Shown here: positions 10,066 through 21,389 of the stretch, one piece after another
Layout: each line of letters opens with the position of its first letter
Numbering within the stretch: the stretch's first letter is position 1
From: Leishmania donovani
Taxonomy: Eukaryota; Euglenozoa; Kinetoplastea; Trypanosomatida; Trypanosomatidae
Assembly: GCF_000227135.1 (NCBI RefSeq)
Contig: NC_018249.1
Coordinates: 89,879 to 153,878 of the forward strand
Reading direction: 5' to 3'
Length of the DNA stretch: 64,000 bases
Notes under the pieces: model-generated
The model's input: only the letters and a program-made list of their open reading frames with translations
Databases searched by the model: none
What the model was told of the DNA's origin: nothing
Program-made: the position numbers and the translations under genes

Positions 10066-11682
10066 GTGAAGAGGGGGTGGGGTGGGGATAGAGGTAGAGG
10101 GCGTCGACGAGAGGCAGCCCGAGATGATGCTTTATGTGTACGTCTTCGTTGGTATGAGGCACAGCACGGCAAGGGAGGAAAAAGGGAGGAGAGCTGTAAA
10201 GGGTTAGCCCCGCAGCACACGCAGTATGAAGTCACTGCAACTGCCGTTCATAAGACGTGTGAGCATGTTCGTGCGCGAGGAATGACCAGAGGGGGGGGAG
10301 ATGGCACAGTCGGTAGCGGCCGTGTCGGCCCGAGAGAGGAGGGGGAGGAGACAGAGGAGGTGAGTGCAGGAGGAGGCAACAGGGTTGCATATACATTGTG
10401 TGCCTCGATGTGAGCCAATACAAAAGTGATGGCCAGACCAGCTGTAATACATACATGTGAAAAGGGTGGCACTTGGTTCGTGCAAAAGCCGCAAGAGAGA
10501 GAGCAGTCAGACGGTTGGGAGAAGGGACGCACACACTCGGCGCACCGATTTACACGCGCACGTACCGTTTTTATCGTTACCTGCAATCCATCGAGCCGCA
10601 GCTTTCTTCAGGAAAGTAGAACGCGAAAGCCGGCACGCACGTCCCTCTGCGTCCTCTGCCCGTCCAGGCCCTTTAGCGTAACGTAGGGCGGTCGCCAGTT
10701 GGGAAATAAAATGAAAACCTTGTCGATGTTGCTCGTTGCGTGCGTGCGTGTGCGCGCGCTTCCAATGGATTCTACTCTTCCTCCAGCGGCCTCTGCAGCG
10801 AAGTGACAGAAAGACAGGGAGGGGAGGGGAGGGGGGCTGGCGGAGTGCGGCGATGTGATGAGCGCGCTGTAGCCGTCGGGAACGGGACAGAGAAAGGAAA
10901 GCCACCACACACTCCTGTATGAAAAGCACGTGCTCCAAGGTGAGAGCCGCCACATTAGTGACACCTGCAGATGACCACACACATACGCGCATATAGAGCG
11001 ATAACACCCCCATGTTGCTGGGATAAACGCACACCCCGCGCAGGATGGGAGGGGGACGAGGCGGGCCCCGAGGAAAACACGAAACGGAACAAAGCACGAA
11101 GTACGCCTCTCCACATGTGAGCGCACCTCAGCACAACCACAACGGTGTACAAAAAGAGGAAACGTGCGGTCCGCAGTGAAGGAGAGGCACTTGAGATGAG
11201 GGGAAGGGTGGAGTAGCGGATGAGAAGTCGCCCAAACACATATACCATCACATACATGGAGCCCCTTTCCCCCTCCCCTCCTCACGCCATCGTCACCCGC
11301 AGGTTGCGGGGGGTGGGGCAGACACACACACACACAGAGACACACAGACAGACACACTCCTACACCTGCCATCATCACGGCAAGTCGTACTAAATGACTC
11401 CAGTGCTCTCTCACGCCCCGACAGCCGCCTCGCCTTACACCCCTCCTTCTTTCTCCCCTTCTCTCCTTCCGCCTCCTTTCTTGGCTGCTCCTCTCGTTAG
11501 TCAGCGCAAACGACACATGCTGCCATCCAGCGCCAAGTAGAGAGACGCTGGAGGATGTGGTGCTAAAGTGGGAGGACGGCGGGGCCGGCAGCACCAAGAG
11601 GGTTCGCGTGGCAGCATCAAAGGAGTGCATGCCCTTGTCACACCCATTACTGACATTCGGTCTTGTAGGATTGCGTCAACGC
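10066..11682. other. Intergenic: 3' UTR of the 841-aa gene
   Basis: No gene recognised. G-rich plus-strand runs (10290-10300, 10820-10840), a CA/GA-type repeat (about 11320-11357) and a C/T-rich plus-strand block (11415-11500). A 61-codon minus frame (11501-11686) overlaps the upstream stop codon but has weak coding character. Confidence 0.45.
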
Positions 11683-14208
11683 TCATGTCAGTGGTGACTC
11701 GCTTGCCGCCTGCTTCGCGTCTCCGTCGACCTCATCCTCGTTCCACTCATCATTCCACCCAGCAGGCTTTCCATCCAGGTTCTCCGAACCAATATCGGCG
11801 AATGGGTCATTGGGCACCTTGCGCGTCAGCACACCTGATGGGGGAGGCTTCAGCGCCCAAGTCGATGGCTTCTCCGACTCCGCCAGAGGCCCTATGTAGC
11901 GAATAAGAGAGGAGGAAAAGTTGTGCTTGTCTCGCTGCGCGAGGAACCACATCGGAAGCTGCTCCGCGAGATCGGTGGCACTCCCAACAGCTTTGAGTAG
12001 CATGCGACCATCGCGCGGTAGTGCACGCGTGAGCGCGCCGTCGGTGGCCGACTGCGATGACAAGAGGGCAATAAACTTGATTACTTGCCCAATATTCGTC
12101 ATCCGTGGCTGCAGCACGTGCGGCGGTGGTGAGGGATCCTCTGCACGGCCAACAATCAGCTTGTCGTAGGCAAAGAACTCGTACAGCTTGAAGAGCCGTT
12201 TATGCCTCTCGAAGAACTCGCGGCGGACGAAGCGGCGCGCCTTTTCACCTGACAAGCGGCGCCTCCGCTGCTCTCTGACTAGGGCAGAGCGCAGTGCGTC
12301 CACCGCTACCGGCTGCCCGACGGGGATGGCGTCGTGAAGGAACTGTGCCATCTCAATCTCAGACATCTCTACCTCCGGCTTCGCTGGCCCCCGAGGAGTC
12401 GATGTTGGGCCGAGCGGCCTCCCAACGTATGCGCCCTCCTCATGCCCCCTAGCCCCCAAAAGAGTCGCATCGGCCCTCGCCGGTTGTTGCAGCTCCTCGG
12501 CGGCGAGGCGAGGCGTGTAGATGTGATCGCCCTGCCTCATAAAGAAGAGCGAGTGTGTTTCGACAAAGGAGGAAACGGCGTCTGCGCCAGTCGTCGTATC
12601 CGGCGTCGCGTCCGCCTCTTCCACCGGTCCATAGGTGCGCAGCAGCGCTTCTTGCAAGTCTTCCGGAAGCGCTGCGTAGAGGTCGGCGGGAAGCTGAGGG
12701 CCATTGTCCGCCAAAATGCGCTGCAAGTGCACCATCACTCGCGGTACCGGCGATGTCTCCAGCGTCAACGAGGAGGGCTGCTCCGACGCCGGCAAGAAGG
12801 CCCACGGCCGCACTCGCGAGGAGTCCAGCTGCACCTCCCACAAGTGTCGTAGTCGGTCGAGGAGGAGGACGCTAACGCGGAGATCGCCCCCCTCGACGAG
12901 ACCGTAGAACACCTCGATTTCGCGCACGAGGTCCGCCGGCACGCAGTTGCGCAAGTGCACCATATGAAGGCCCTTCACCAGCCCTAAATGCTTCAGGCGA
13001 TCCTCTGCTGCCCCTTTCTGCAGGGCCTCGGTGAGCTTGCGGCCCAGTCGTGTGGGGTCGTGGTGACTGGCTGCGCTCTCCGGTGGCGGTGCATCTGACG
13101 TGTACGAGCGAACCCCAGCCTGCAGCAGCAGCGGCTCTGGCCGCAGAAGACGGACAAAGATGGCCATCGGTGAGGTGCCGAACGCGCGCACGTCGACGAA
13201 CTGCGGTGGCAACTGCTGGAAAGCGTGCCGCACGTCCTCCAGCGATGGGGCTTCGCAACCGAACAAGGTCGCCGACATGTTTGTCATGAGCGCTGCATCC
13301 ATCAAGTACGATAGTGGCACGTGGTACTGCGATGGCAGTACCGCGCTGAGCCACAGCTGAAGTCTGCTGTGCTGCGCACGTGCCAGAGCGTGGTCGGGGG
13401 ACAAGCACCGCGCTGGTGGCGCCGGCGTCGTGCAGGGCTTCGCCCAACGCAGCCGCACGTACAGCGACATTGGATGATACCAGAACACCTCTTCATACTG
13501 GTGAAAGAACCTTTTCAGCTGTATGGGGGAGACAAGTGACCAATGCCGCAGTGCCTTGCAGAGTTCTGTCACTGTCGGCGTCGCCGATGAGAAGCCAAGC
13601 GAGGTGGCCATCTGGGTGCCTGCCATGTGCTGCGCGATGGTCAGCAGCCCAATGACGCGGAGCCCGAGCGTCTTGTCCTCGTTCGAACGGAACGGCAACG
13701 CCGCGTCATTCGACATGGCCACGTGCACACGACCGGGTAGCTGCACCTCGATGAACGCCTCAGGGTGCCACCGGATAAACTGAGCGAGCCCACCGCCTAC
13801 ATTGCCGAGACGCTCAAGGTGCTCATCACCTATCATACTTGCCAGCTTTGAGATGGGTATCGGTCCAGTCGACCGAAGTAACGAGCGAAGGTAAGCGATG
13901 AATCGATCGTCGACAGTCGAGCCGGCGAACGTTTGCCTGACGGAATTGAGGCGACACGACATCATGAGCGGTTCGCCACGGCAAGAGAACTGAAGGCGCG
14001 CGGCGCTGCCGCCGAGCAGTAATGCCGGATGACGCCGCGTTTGAGCTATCGCCGGCACGCCAGGAGTGGAGCCGCGGAGGCGACCCAGGGCCTTTCCGTG
14101 CCGTCCAACTGGTGCATCGGGAGTGGCGGTATAGGTGGCGCCGTTTGATGTTGCAGCGACGCAGTGATACGCCAGCGAGCGTAGTGCCCCAGTGCGTGCA
14201 GGGAGCAT
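11683..14208 (-). CDS. Conserved-looking 841-aa protein with repeated winged-helix-like units
   Basis: Not recognised with confidence. The N-terminus (MLPARTGALRSLAYHCVAATSN) is basic and hydroxylated, compatible with a mitochondrial presequence. At least six segments share a pattern of an aromatic/basic helix, then a His/Glu-x-Phe and a short beta stretch: about residues 138-165 (FIRWHPEAFIEV), 230-255 (FFHQYEEVFWYHP), 325-350 (FVDVRAFGTSPMAIFVRL), 550-575 (FVETHSLFFM), 660-690 (FFERHKRLFKLYEFF) and 760-785. They look like diverged helix-turn-helix or winged-helix repeats, possibly RNA-binding. There are no membrane segments. The C-terminus is acidic. A role in kinetoplast RNA processing would fit the presequence, but that is inference. 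Codon use is fully typical, so the coding call itself is firm. Confidence 0.85.
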   Translation of the reverse strand: MLPARTGALRSLAYHCVAATSNGATYTATPDAPVGRHGKALGRLRGSTPGVPAIAQTRRHPALLLGGSAARLQFSCRGEPLMMSCRLNSVRQTFAGSTVDDRFIAYLRSLLRSTGPIPISKLASMIGDEHLERLGNVGGGLAQFIRWHPEAFIEVQLPGRVHVAMSNDAALPFRSNEDKTLGLRVIGLLTIAQHMAGTQMATSLGFSSATPTVTELCKALRHWSLVSPIQLKRFFHQYEEVFWYHPMSLYVRLRWAKPCTTPAPPARCLSPDHALARAQHSRLQLWLSAVLPSQYHVPLSYLMDAALMTNMSATLFGCEAPSLEDVRHAFQQLPPQFVDVRAFGTSPMAIFVRLLRPEPLLLQAGVRSYTSDAPPPESAASHHDPTRLGRKLTEALQKGAAEDRLKHLGLVKGLHMVHLRNCVPADLVREIEVFYGLVEGGDLRVSVLLLDRLRHLWEVQLDSSRVRPWAFLPASEQPSSLTLETSPVPRVMVHLQRILADNGPQLPADLYAALPEDLQEALLRTYGPVEEADATPDTTTGADAVSSFVETHSLFFMRQGDHIYTPRLAAEELQQPARADATLLGARGHEEGAYVGRPLGPTSTPRGPAKPEVEMSEIEMAQFLHDAIPVGQPVAVDALRSALVREQRRRRLSGEKARRFVRREFFERHKRLFKLYEFFAYDKLIVGRAEDPSPPPHVLQPRMTNIGQVIKFIALLSSQSATDGALTRALPRDGRMLLKAVGSATDLAEQLPMWFLAQRDKHNFSSSLIRYIGPLAESEKPSTWALKPPPSGVLTRKVPNDPFADIGSENLDGKPAGWNDEWNEDEVDGDAKQAASESPLT

Positions 14209-15319
14209 CGGGGAGAAGTGGGCGAGGTGGGAGGTGGGGGAAGCTCGGATGGGCGCCCTCTTGTCATTTCGTATCGCGGACTCCCTTCAGTATGGCCGCG
14301 TCCGTTCAAGGAGCTAGCTGTCCTTTACCACCCCAATACACGCCCCGCCAGCTCCGCAAGCAGAACAGCGAGGGAAGCACAAGAGTGCACAAACACCAAA
14401 CCGATGAAGCGCCGGCAGTTCTGGCGGAACGGAAGCAACCACAGAGGGAGAAGAGGAAGAGGTAGAGGAGGTGGAGAGAAGAGGAGAGGCTCAAGACCTC
14501 CATAGCCATGGAAAGTTTGGCCTCCTCCCCCCACAGTACCCAAAGCCAAAACGCTAGGGTCGCGATTGCCGTTGCAAGAGGCGGAGAGTGCAGGGGGTGG
14601 GGGTGGCGTTACTACTGTGGCGGCAAGGGCGGTAATGATCAGAGAGAAAGAAAAGCCACCATGTGCACTTGTGCCAATGTACAAGGGTGTGCGAGAGGGA
14701 GGCGCAGGTCGTCGCGCGCACTTGCCCCGCACATCCAGGATGGAGGCGAAAGGAAGAAACAAGCGCTGTGGATGCACGTCTACGTGCCTGTGTCTGTGAG
14801 TGTGTGGGCCAGCACCACCCCGTCGAAGAGGGAGGAGGGGTGGAGCTCGTCCCCATGGCGGAGGTCTACACTACGTCTTTCGTGGATGAGGGGAGGGCGG
14901 GGGAAAGTGTGAGATGCACACACGCACACACACGCATATAAATCTCCAGCTCTCACACGCAGAGGCACATGACCTGCTTCCACAAAAAAAGAAAGCAAGA
15001 TGCCGTCACACACCGAGAGAGAGAGAGACAGAGGTCCTGATTAGGTAACCCCACAGAGAATACTACAACACACAACACCTGCTTCACCGCCATCCTTCAA
15101 TAGCTCTATCGTTTCAGGAAGACAAGAGCACCAAACAACCCTACCACCCGCTCCTCCAAAAGAAAAGGGAAGACACGCACACGCACACACAAACATCAGC
15201 TCAGCAAGCGACGACTGGCTTTCGGGGGGAGGGGTAAGGGCGGTGATGAGTGTGTGCCGAACGCCAGTGCAACGGCCCTGCATAGGTGCAGGAGTCCAAC
15301 CTGCAGGAGATGGAAGGCC
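14209..15319. other. Intergenic: carrier 3' UTR and 841-aa gene 5' region
   Basis: No gene seen. The minus strand just upstream of the ATG at 14208 is a C/T-rich tract (14209-14250) reaching almost to the start codon; no clear single acceptor. CA-type repeat near 14917-14938. Confidence 0.5.
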
Positions 15320-16714
15320 TTATCTAGCGTCTTTGCGGACGTAGTCTTGGGCGAGGTAGAAGAGGCTTTGCCCCATTGCCATCCCAAACCCGACACGAAG
15401 GGACCCCCAGCCAATGTTGAGTCGACTGTTAGCCCATGTCCAGGCCGCCTTCGGGTGGTGGTGATGCAGCTCAGCCCATGTTCGCAGCCGCGCGGCAAGG
15501 CGCGACGCCGGCGAGTTCGATGCGCGTGCGGTTCCCTGTACGCAGTCCGCCACCTCGGCGCCTGTGAATGAGCTGCCACCGTGCCTCCAACGGCGCTCTG
15601 CAGCCGAAGCCGTAGAGCTGGAAGAGGCGGATGCCGAGCACGGGTGCTCCGTCTCGCCCAGCTCCGGTACGCCATGCCGATCGGTGTAGCTCTTTCCATG
15701 TCTATACGTGTAGTAGAACTGCGTGTAGAACGACTTTAGCAGCGGGATGTAGCCGAGCGGGATGGCACCAGCTGGCGTACCGTACACGATGGAGCGGACA
15801 TAGTTGAAAGGCGAGCTCAGAATAGAGGCGAGAACTGCCGCTATCAAGTTTGAGATGAACGCGGACGCACCGCACTCTAGTGTGGGGCCCGCCAGTACTG
15901 CATCGTGTCCTACGCTCACCGTTTCATTCGCTTTCAGATCGTCGAATGCGGGCTTTTCCAGAGTCGATGCACCAACATCGGCTCTGGATCGCCTGCTGGC
16001 ATTGGTAGCACGCGCGCTTGCTCCCACCAGCAGCTGTGGCGATGACAATGCCGACGACGGCGTTCTGAAAAGGGCGTACAGAGCACCTACTTTCTCATCG
16101 AAGAAGCGCTTCCAGGCAGAGGCGCGCCGCGATGTCTCGTAAACGACGCCGAAGACGCTGTCCCGCACCATTGTCGTGAAGCAGCCGCGGAAGAAAATCA
16201 GGCATCCACCCTCGCCGTACATGTGGAGGGCCGTGCGCAGAAACGTGACGCCGCGCTCGTTCGTGTTCCACATTCGAAACTTGACGGCCTGTAGCGCGTT
16301 GAGGCTGAACCCGTTGATGGAGCCGGCTGCGAGCCCGATCAGCATCGAGTTCAGCTGCGGCGACGTGTCCCACTGACACGCGGCTGGACCAAAGCGCTCG
16401 ATCGAGATCCGCATGCTGTCCTGCCAGAAAATGTAGGATGCCCCCACCAGTGTGCGATACACCACAGCGTTCATGAACCCTTGAAAGGGGCGCTCGAAAT
16501 TCCGCTTATCGAGAAAGCGCTGCCGCCGAAACTTGACCCGCACGTAGAGGGCGCGGTCGATCGGGTTGAAGAGAATCGCCTGCGACGCGCCACTCAGAAG
16601 CGCCGGCCCGGCCGAGTAACAGAAATTATCCTTGTCATGCTCGTCGCGTACGGCGTCGACCTCACGGAAGCCGGCTTCTTTGACAGAGCATGTGAGCGCG
16701 GATGACGCGCCCAT
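15320..16714 (-). CDS. Mitochondrial carrier family protein, divergent
   Basis: A 464-aa member of the SLC25 carrier family, long compared with the usual ~300 aa. Three carrier repeats can be traced. The first signature is NPIDRALYVR (about residue 50), the family PxDxxx motif. The second is degenerate (NALQAVKFRMW, about 158-168). The third is SPFNYVRSIVYG (about 300). Hydrophobic Gly-rich helices flank them (GLAAGSINGFSLNA; NLIAAVLASILSSPF; GFGMAMGQSLFYLAQD at the C-terminus). An insertion of about 60 low-complexity residues lies between repeats two and three (about 220-285) and another near 350-410. Carriers move metabolites across the mitochondrial inner membrane; the substrate cannot be read from the sequence because the canonical salt-bridge motifs are eroded. 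Confidence 0.82.
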   Translation of the reverse strand: MGASSALTCSVKEAGFREVDAVRDEHDKDNFCYSAGPALLSGASQAILFNPIDRALYVRVKFRRQRFLDKRNFERPFQGFMNAVVYRTLVGASYIFWQDSMRISIERFGPAACQWDTSPQLNSMLIGLAAGSINGFSLNALQAVKFRMWNTNERGVTFLRTALHMYGEGGCLIFFRGCFTTMVRDSVFGVVYETSRRASAWKRFFDEKVGALYALFRTPSSALSSPQLLVGASARATNASRRSRADVGASTLEKPAFDDLKANETVSVGHDAVLAGPTLECGASAFISNLIAAVLASILSSPFNYVRSIVYGTPAGAIPLGYIPLLKSFYTQFYYTYRHGKSYTDRHGVPELGETEHPCSASASSSSTASAAERRWRHGGSSFTGAEVADCVQGTARASNSPASRLAARLRTWAELHHHHPKAAWTWANSRLNIGWGSLRVGFGMAMGQSLFYLAQDYVRKDAR

Positions 16715-18133
16715 GATTACTCCTCAACGCCAACACAAAGAAAGAACGGAGGAAACACAACACGCGAAGGAAAAGAGGCAGAAGGCCACGCGAGCGTACG
16801 TCCCTCCCCTCATGAGACTCAAAGGGCACCGTCTTTTCCGCTTGTTGTTTTGCGTGCTTGCTGCTTTCCTCTTAGTGAGTGTGCGCGCTGTGACGTCACG
16901 CCCTCCGTGTGCACCGGGTCAGCCTCTCCGCATCATGCGCACAAGAGGCAAGCACGCGAAGATCCATTAGAAAACGAGCAAGAAGAGCAGGGGACCATAG
17001 CAGAGAAGTTCTGAAGGACGGCATCCTACTCGGGGGGCGTTTGCATACGTTGGGAGTTACGCCTCACCTACACCGTCGAGCTTCGGGAACGGGGCGGGCC
17101 CAGCACCAGCACCAGCACCCAGAAGAAGGAGGGGGCGCTGACCCGAACTTTCAGATCTGCTCCGCAGTCCGCTGTTGTTGAGCCCCTTCGAGAGCTGAGC
17201 ATGAAGCGCAGCTCAAGGGAGGGGGGATGCCGGAGTGAGCATATGCGGTGGCCACAGCGGTCGGTCGGCTTCTTGCCATGGCAGCGCGTACGAATAGCAC
17301 CAAAACGAGAACGCCAGGCCTCCAGTGGGAGCTTACAGAGCAACTTGAAATCAAGGGGCACCGAGCCACTGTGACTGAGCATGTTGTGCAACCGCCTACC
17401 GCACACCTCAACCTCAGCTGGGGTCCAAGCATGGGCTTTGCTTACGCGCTTGTGTCTACGACTACGAGTGGCTGCAGAGCCTCTTTCCTTGTCACGTTTT
17501 TGTTTACCTTATGAGCGTCAAGTGCGTGTTTCACCTGTTCCATTTCTTCCACTTCCTCTCCGCGCGCTCTCGCCCCCCCCCCTCTCTTTTCCGCACATTC
17601 CTAGGTCCGGCAGTGTTGCTTCTACGTCCATGCTGCTGCTGCTTCGCTACGCCCACACACATGCACATCGTCACGGTAAGCACCATAAGCTGGGTGCCGA
17701 CTCAAAGCCGCTTGCGAGAGCGGTTCAGGGGTACCACGCAACAGCATGAACGGAACCCTACCCCTCCCGCTTCCTTCCCTCAGATGAAAAGCCAGGGGTG
17801 GGGGAGGGGGCGCGGAGCATCAAACATGCACACCCTCCCTCTCTCCTGTGCCTGCGCGTGCTCAAGCCTTTCTCAATGCTCCTTCGCTCTCGTCCGTTTC
17901 AGCATCTGACGAAATGGCAACTCGAGGCCAGCACACACATACACACTCTTCTATCCGACGCACGAGCCGAGAGAGACATACAGACGCTCGCGCAGACGCA
18001 TCGTCGCGAACGCGTGACGCACCCACCCACCTGTGTATACAGGCCATTTTCCGCTACCAAAAAGGACAACCAAAGCCCGCGGCATCGGACATGCAAACAC
18101 GACGCAGTTCCGCTTGCGCACCGCTTGTGTCAT
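16715..18133. other. Intergenic: API5-like 3' UTR and carrier 5' region
   Basis: A long minus-strand pyrimidine tract (about 16730-16785) leads to AGs within about 12 bases of the carrier ATG. No convincing gene; frames of about 100 codons on both strands at 17068-17514 lack an upstream tract. Confidence 0.5.
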
Positions 18134-19819
18134 TCAACGGCGGCCACCACGGCGCGATCGGCGATCGTTGTACTGGCCCTTGTGGTCGTTGCGGGCCCGC
18201 TTGCGGTCCGGCGCGTTCTGGCTGCTGCTGCGTTTCTTTCCTGCCTCTGCAGTGGGCTGCACACCGGGGGGCGGAGGCATGGCACCGCGAGGAGCCCCGC
18301 GGTCCCGCTTCGCGGCAGGGATGGTGTTCGGGCCGCGCGTCCAGCTTTCCTTGATCTCCCCCAGAGGGAGGCGCTTGGCAGCGAAGGCCTCGGTGATCGT
18401 TTTGATGTTGTTCAGACTGGCCACAGCGTTCGCGCTTGCCCCGTCCGCCTGCTTGCTCTGCGCCGCCTTCTTCACAGCGAACACGACTTGCTTGTACACG
18501 TCTGCCGCTGCCTGTGCGGCCGAGGTAGCACTCGCGTTGAAGGAGGCGTCATTCAGCTGCTGCAGCGCCTCGGCAGACCGCTTGCGCGCCAGCGCGACCG
18601 CGGCGAACAGGAGGGCCTCCACCGTGATGAGGTTTGCCGTGGTGAGGGTGCCACGCATGTCAGACATCAGAGAAACCACTTGGCGGTAGACGTAGGGGTA
18701 CAGCTTCTCGGCGGCCTCCGCTGTGGCGATGCGACTGGCTAGCAGCACCACCTTCGCCGTGTTGACACTTCCGTCACTCGATGCGTCGATATCGCGAGAC
18801 GTGATGCCGGCAGCCTCCAGCGCGGGGTACAGGTCGAACTCGACAGAGTTGCTGACGAAGCGACCGATGATAGCAACGGCCTCAACGTGGCGGTCGTCGT
18901 TCAGCCTGTGAGCCTTCACGTACCACTCGAGAAGGGGAAGGTTGCCTTTGTCTTGGTTGATGGGCAGGTGCGCCGTCACGCGTGCCAACTGAGCAAACTC
19001 GCGAACGTCGACGGTGCTTAGCACACGCTGCAGCAGCGGCTCGGCATAGAGCTGAGTCTCCTCTGTCCAGTGCTTGCGCTGGCTGGGAGCCATGATGAGA
19101 CGCGTCAGGCGCGCCAGCGCCATGTGCCGCTCCTTCTGCACCTGCTCCTCGTCGTCCTCCTCCCGATCGAGGCTCAGCCAGTGCAGCAGCTTCGCCAGCA
19201 CCGAGCGAAAGGCGCTGCTTGTCAGCGAGTCCAGCGACTTTGATGCAGCCTGCCGAACGCTTTCCGGGAACGCGTCGCGGTCAACCATTACCTGCATGAG
19301 CACATCCGCCCCCTCACGAGCCAGATACTCCCAGTTCTTGTCAACCACCGAGACAGGGCCCAGGCCGGCAAACGCCTGAACCGCAGCCGTGAGCAGCTGC
19401 GGCGTGTTGTCGGCCCCGCCAACGATCTTCACGAGGGATGTCACCACCTTGCGTAGGGCGTTGTTGTCACGCACAGCGGCCACGTGCTGTCCCACAAACT
19501 CGAGAAAGCGCACCCTCAGCAGGATCGGCGTCTCAACAGACTCCGCTGCCTGCACGAGCTCCAGTACCTGTGGAAGATAGTGGTTCACCAGGGCGCCATT
19601 CACGGAGAGAATCGACTGCAGTTGGCTGTAAACCTCCGTTGTAGACCCCACCACTGGCACAGGAGCGGCTGGCTCCGCGGCACGTGCCGTGGCAGTCTCC
19701 TCTGCTGCCGCTAACGATGCCTCCACGACCGGCGCCGTCGAGTTCTCCTCGCAGCCTTCATGCACCGCTTCCTCCGCAGCGGGCGACGTCTTCGACGCTG
19801 CCTTCCTCTTGGGGGCCAT
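18134..19819 (-). CDS. API5-like helical-repeat nuclear protein
   Basis: A 561-aa protein. Residues 1-55 are a basic (MAPKRKAASK) then Ala/Glu-rich low-complexity leader. Residues about 60-440 are all-helical HEAT/ARM-like repeats, e.g. LLRVRFLEFVGQHV, LLTAAVQAFAGLG, FAQLARVTAHLPI and LITVEALLFAAVALARKRS. The C-terminus (about 490-561) is Pro/Arg/Lys-rich with KRDRG, KKRSSS, DRKRARND and an RRSRRGGRR end, consistent with nuclear localisation and RNA contact. Helical repeats plus a basic nuclear tail resemble apoptosis inhibitor 5 (API5/AAC-11), a nuclear protein linked to mRNA export factors. The family call is from overall architecture and is moderately secure; another HEAT-repeat nuclear protein is the alternative. 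Confidence 0.6.
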   Translation of the reverse strand: MAPKRKAASKTSPAAEEAVHEGCEENSTAPVVEASLAAAEETATARAAEPAAPVPVVGSTTEVYSQLQSILSVNGALVNHYLPQVLELVQAAESVETPILLRVRFLEFVGQHVAAVRDNNALRKVVTSLVKIVGGADNTPQLLTAAVQAFAGLGPVSVVDKNWEYLAREGADVLMQVMVDRDAFPESVRQAASKSLDSLTSSAFRSVLAKLLHWLSLDREEDDEEQVQKERHMALARLTRLIMAPSQRKHWTEETQLYAEPLLQRVLSTVDVREFAQLARVTAHLPINQDKGNLPLLEWYVKAHRLNDDRHVEAVAIIGRFVSNSVEFDLYPALEAAGITSRDIDASSDGSVNTAKVVLLASRIATAEAAEKLYPYVYRQVVSLMSDMRGTLTTANLITVEALLFAAVALARKRSAEALQQLNDASFNASATSAAQAAADVYKQVVFAVKKAAQSKQADGASANAVASLNNIKTITEAFAAKRLPLGEIKESWTRGPNTIPAAKRDRGAPRGAMPPPPGVQPTAEAGKKRSSSQNAPDRKRARNDHKGQYNDRRSRRGGRR

Positions 19820-21389
19820 TTCGGCAGCACCGCACAGACACTCAGGTGACCTGTTCGCCTAGACTCTAGTACAGAGAGGAGCACGTGCGCGTCTCCCTGA
19901 AAGCACCAAATAACAGAAGCGCTGGTTCCTGCCTGCGTGTATGTGACCAGCGGGCGAGTCTATCGTTGAGGAGGGGCGGCGGCGGCGGCGGCGGGGGGAG
20001 GGAGAGGGGGGAATGGTTGACCGATAACGCCGCGGGCGTGTGACAAGGCAGAGAGCAAGCCTAAAGCCAACACAAGGGGCGCGTGGGAGAAAGTGGGGAA
20101 ATTCGATGCACGCGCGTAACAACCGTAATGCGCGCCTCGAAGCCAATGTGACCAAACCGGCAACGAAAACCCACGTGCGCGTTCGCAGCGTGTTTGTTTG
20201 CGTGGCTGACGGGCTGTGGGGTGTGGGCAGGCGACGAGGGCTTCACGTTCCGCTCAGTTTTCGCTAAGTGTGTGTGTGTGTGCGCGCGTCACTGGAGAGA
20301 AAGGCAATAGAGACATACATATACAGATGTGTGCAGGTGCTCACACGTACACGCCACCCACGCCCCAGCGGGAGACAAGACCAAGTTTGTTGAGGGCACG
20401 AGAAAAAGAGAGGGCAGAGCCGTAAGGATAGGAAAAATGAGGTGACGTGTGAAAGCCGACGAGGCGCAGTCGCGCGGGTGGAGACAGTGAAGGAGCCACC
20501 GCCCACGCTTCCTTCGCAGCCGCAGTGTATGGCTGCAATCGCCGACGCAAAGGCTCCGCGGCACGCTGAGTCATGAAGCGCGGCACACGAAACGCGGACA
20601 GTGCAACGCCGCACAAGCTGTGAGACACGTCCCACACAAACACGCGACAAGGCGTGGAGAGGAAAATCGCGCGGGTACCGCAAATCGGCGGATTTCGTTT
20701 GTGCCGTGGAGGGCGTGTCACCCTGTTACAGACAGCACGGGGTGGACACAGAGGGGCGCACCGCAACGCCGCTGGGAGGAGAAGACGGCCACGAATAACA
20801 ACAGAAAATGCGCGAGAGACTCCTGAAATGGTCGCTGTCGTTTGTTGTGAGGAGGAGGTGGTGGGCGGGGCAGCCCATACGCAACGCAAGAGAAAGAGAG
20901 CCCCCCTCCTCATTCGCCGCGGCGCCCTCACGAATCCGGAATGCAGCGAGCGATATGCGTGCTTGAAAGCACAACTTTGGCCCCACGGGGCCCATGGTTT
21001 CCTCTGTCTCTGCTACTCCTTCCCCCCCCCCTGATAAAGTCGGCCTTGCAGTATGGCACCGTTAGAGTCGATGAAAAGGGAAGGAGGAAGAGGAAGGCGA
21101 TGGAGCGAGGCGAAGCGGGTGTGTGACGGGTTGGAGGCTGGTAGGATAGCTGCTGAGGACGGCCACAGCAGCCTGGCTGCACTTTCCGTTTCGATCTACG
21201 CAGGAGCTCACACATGCGGTCTACACGTGTCGCGCACTCCAAGTAGGTGAGGGCGGAATAGCGGAGGGGGGGGACTTCGTCTTGCGGCTTATGAGCGCGT
21301 GAGGTTGCATCGAGAGGAAAGGAAAGCAACGCGTTGCGAGCACCATGCCTCCTGTTTCGCTTTCGCGTTTCCCTTGTAACACCCCCGGG
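19820..21389. other. Intergenic: CPT-like 3' UTR
   Basis: No gene recognised. A CGG-type triplet repeat (about 19976-19995) and GT-type repeats (about 20268-20283). Frames here are short and lack coding codon use. Confidence 0.45.

Noticed and set aside
10608..11630. 340-codon minus ORF
   Set aside because: Translation of biased UTR sequence (Cys/Ser/Val/Arg-rich, with runs such as SVCLCVCVCL) with no natural-looking domain.
11501..11686. 61-codon minus ORF whose ATG overlaps the stop of the 841-aa gene
   Set aside because: Overlapping starts of this type are not expected in trypanosomatids; codon use is weak. Most likely 3' UTR.
17068..17514. Roughly 100-codon frames on both strands between the API5-like and carrier genes
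   Set aside because: Neither has an upstream tract with AG, and the two strands shadow each other; no family resemblance.
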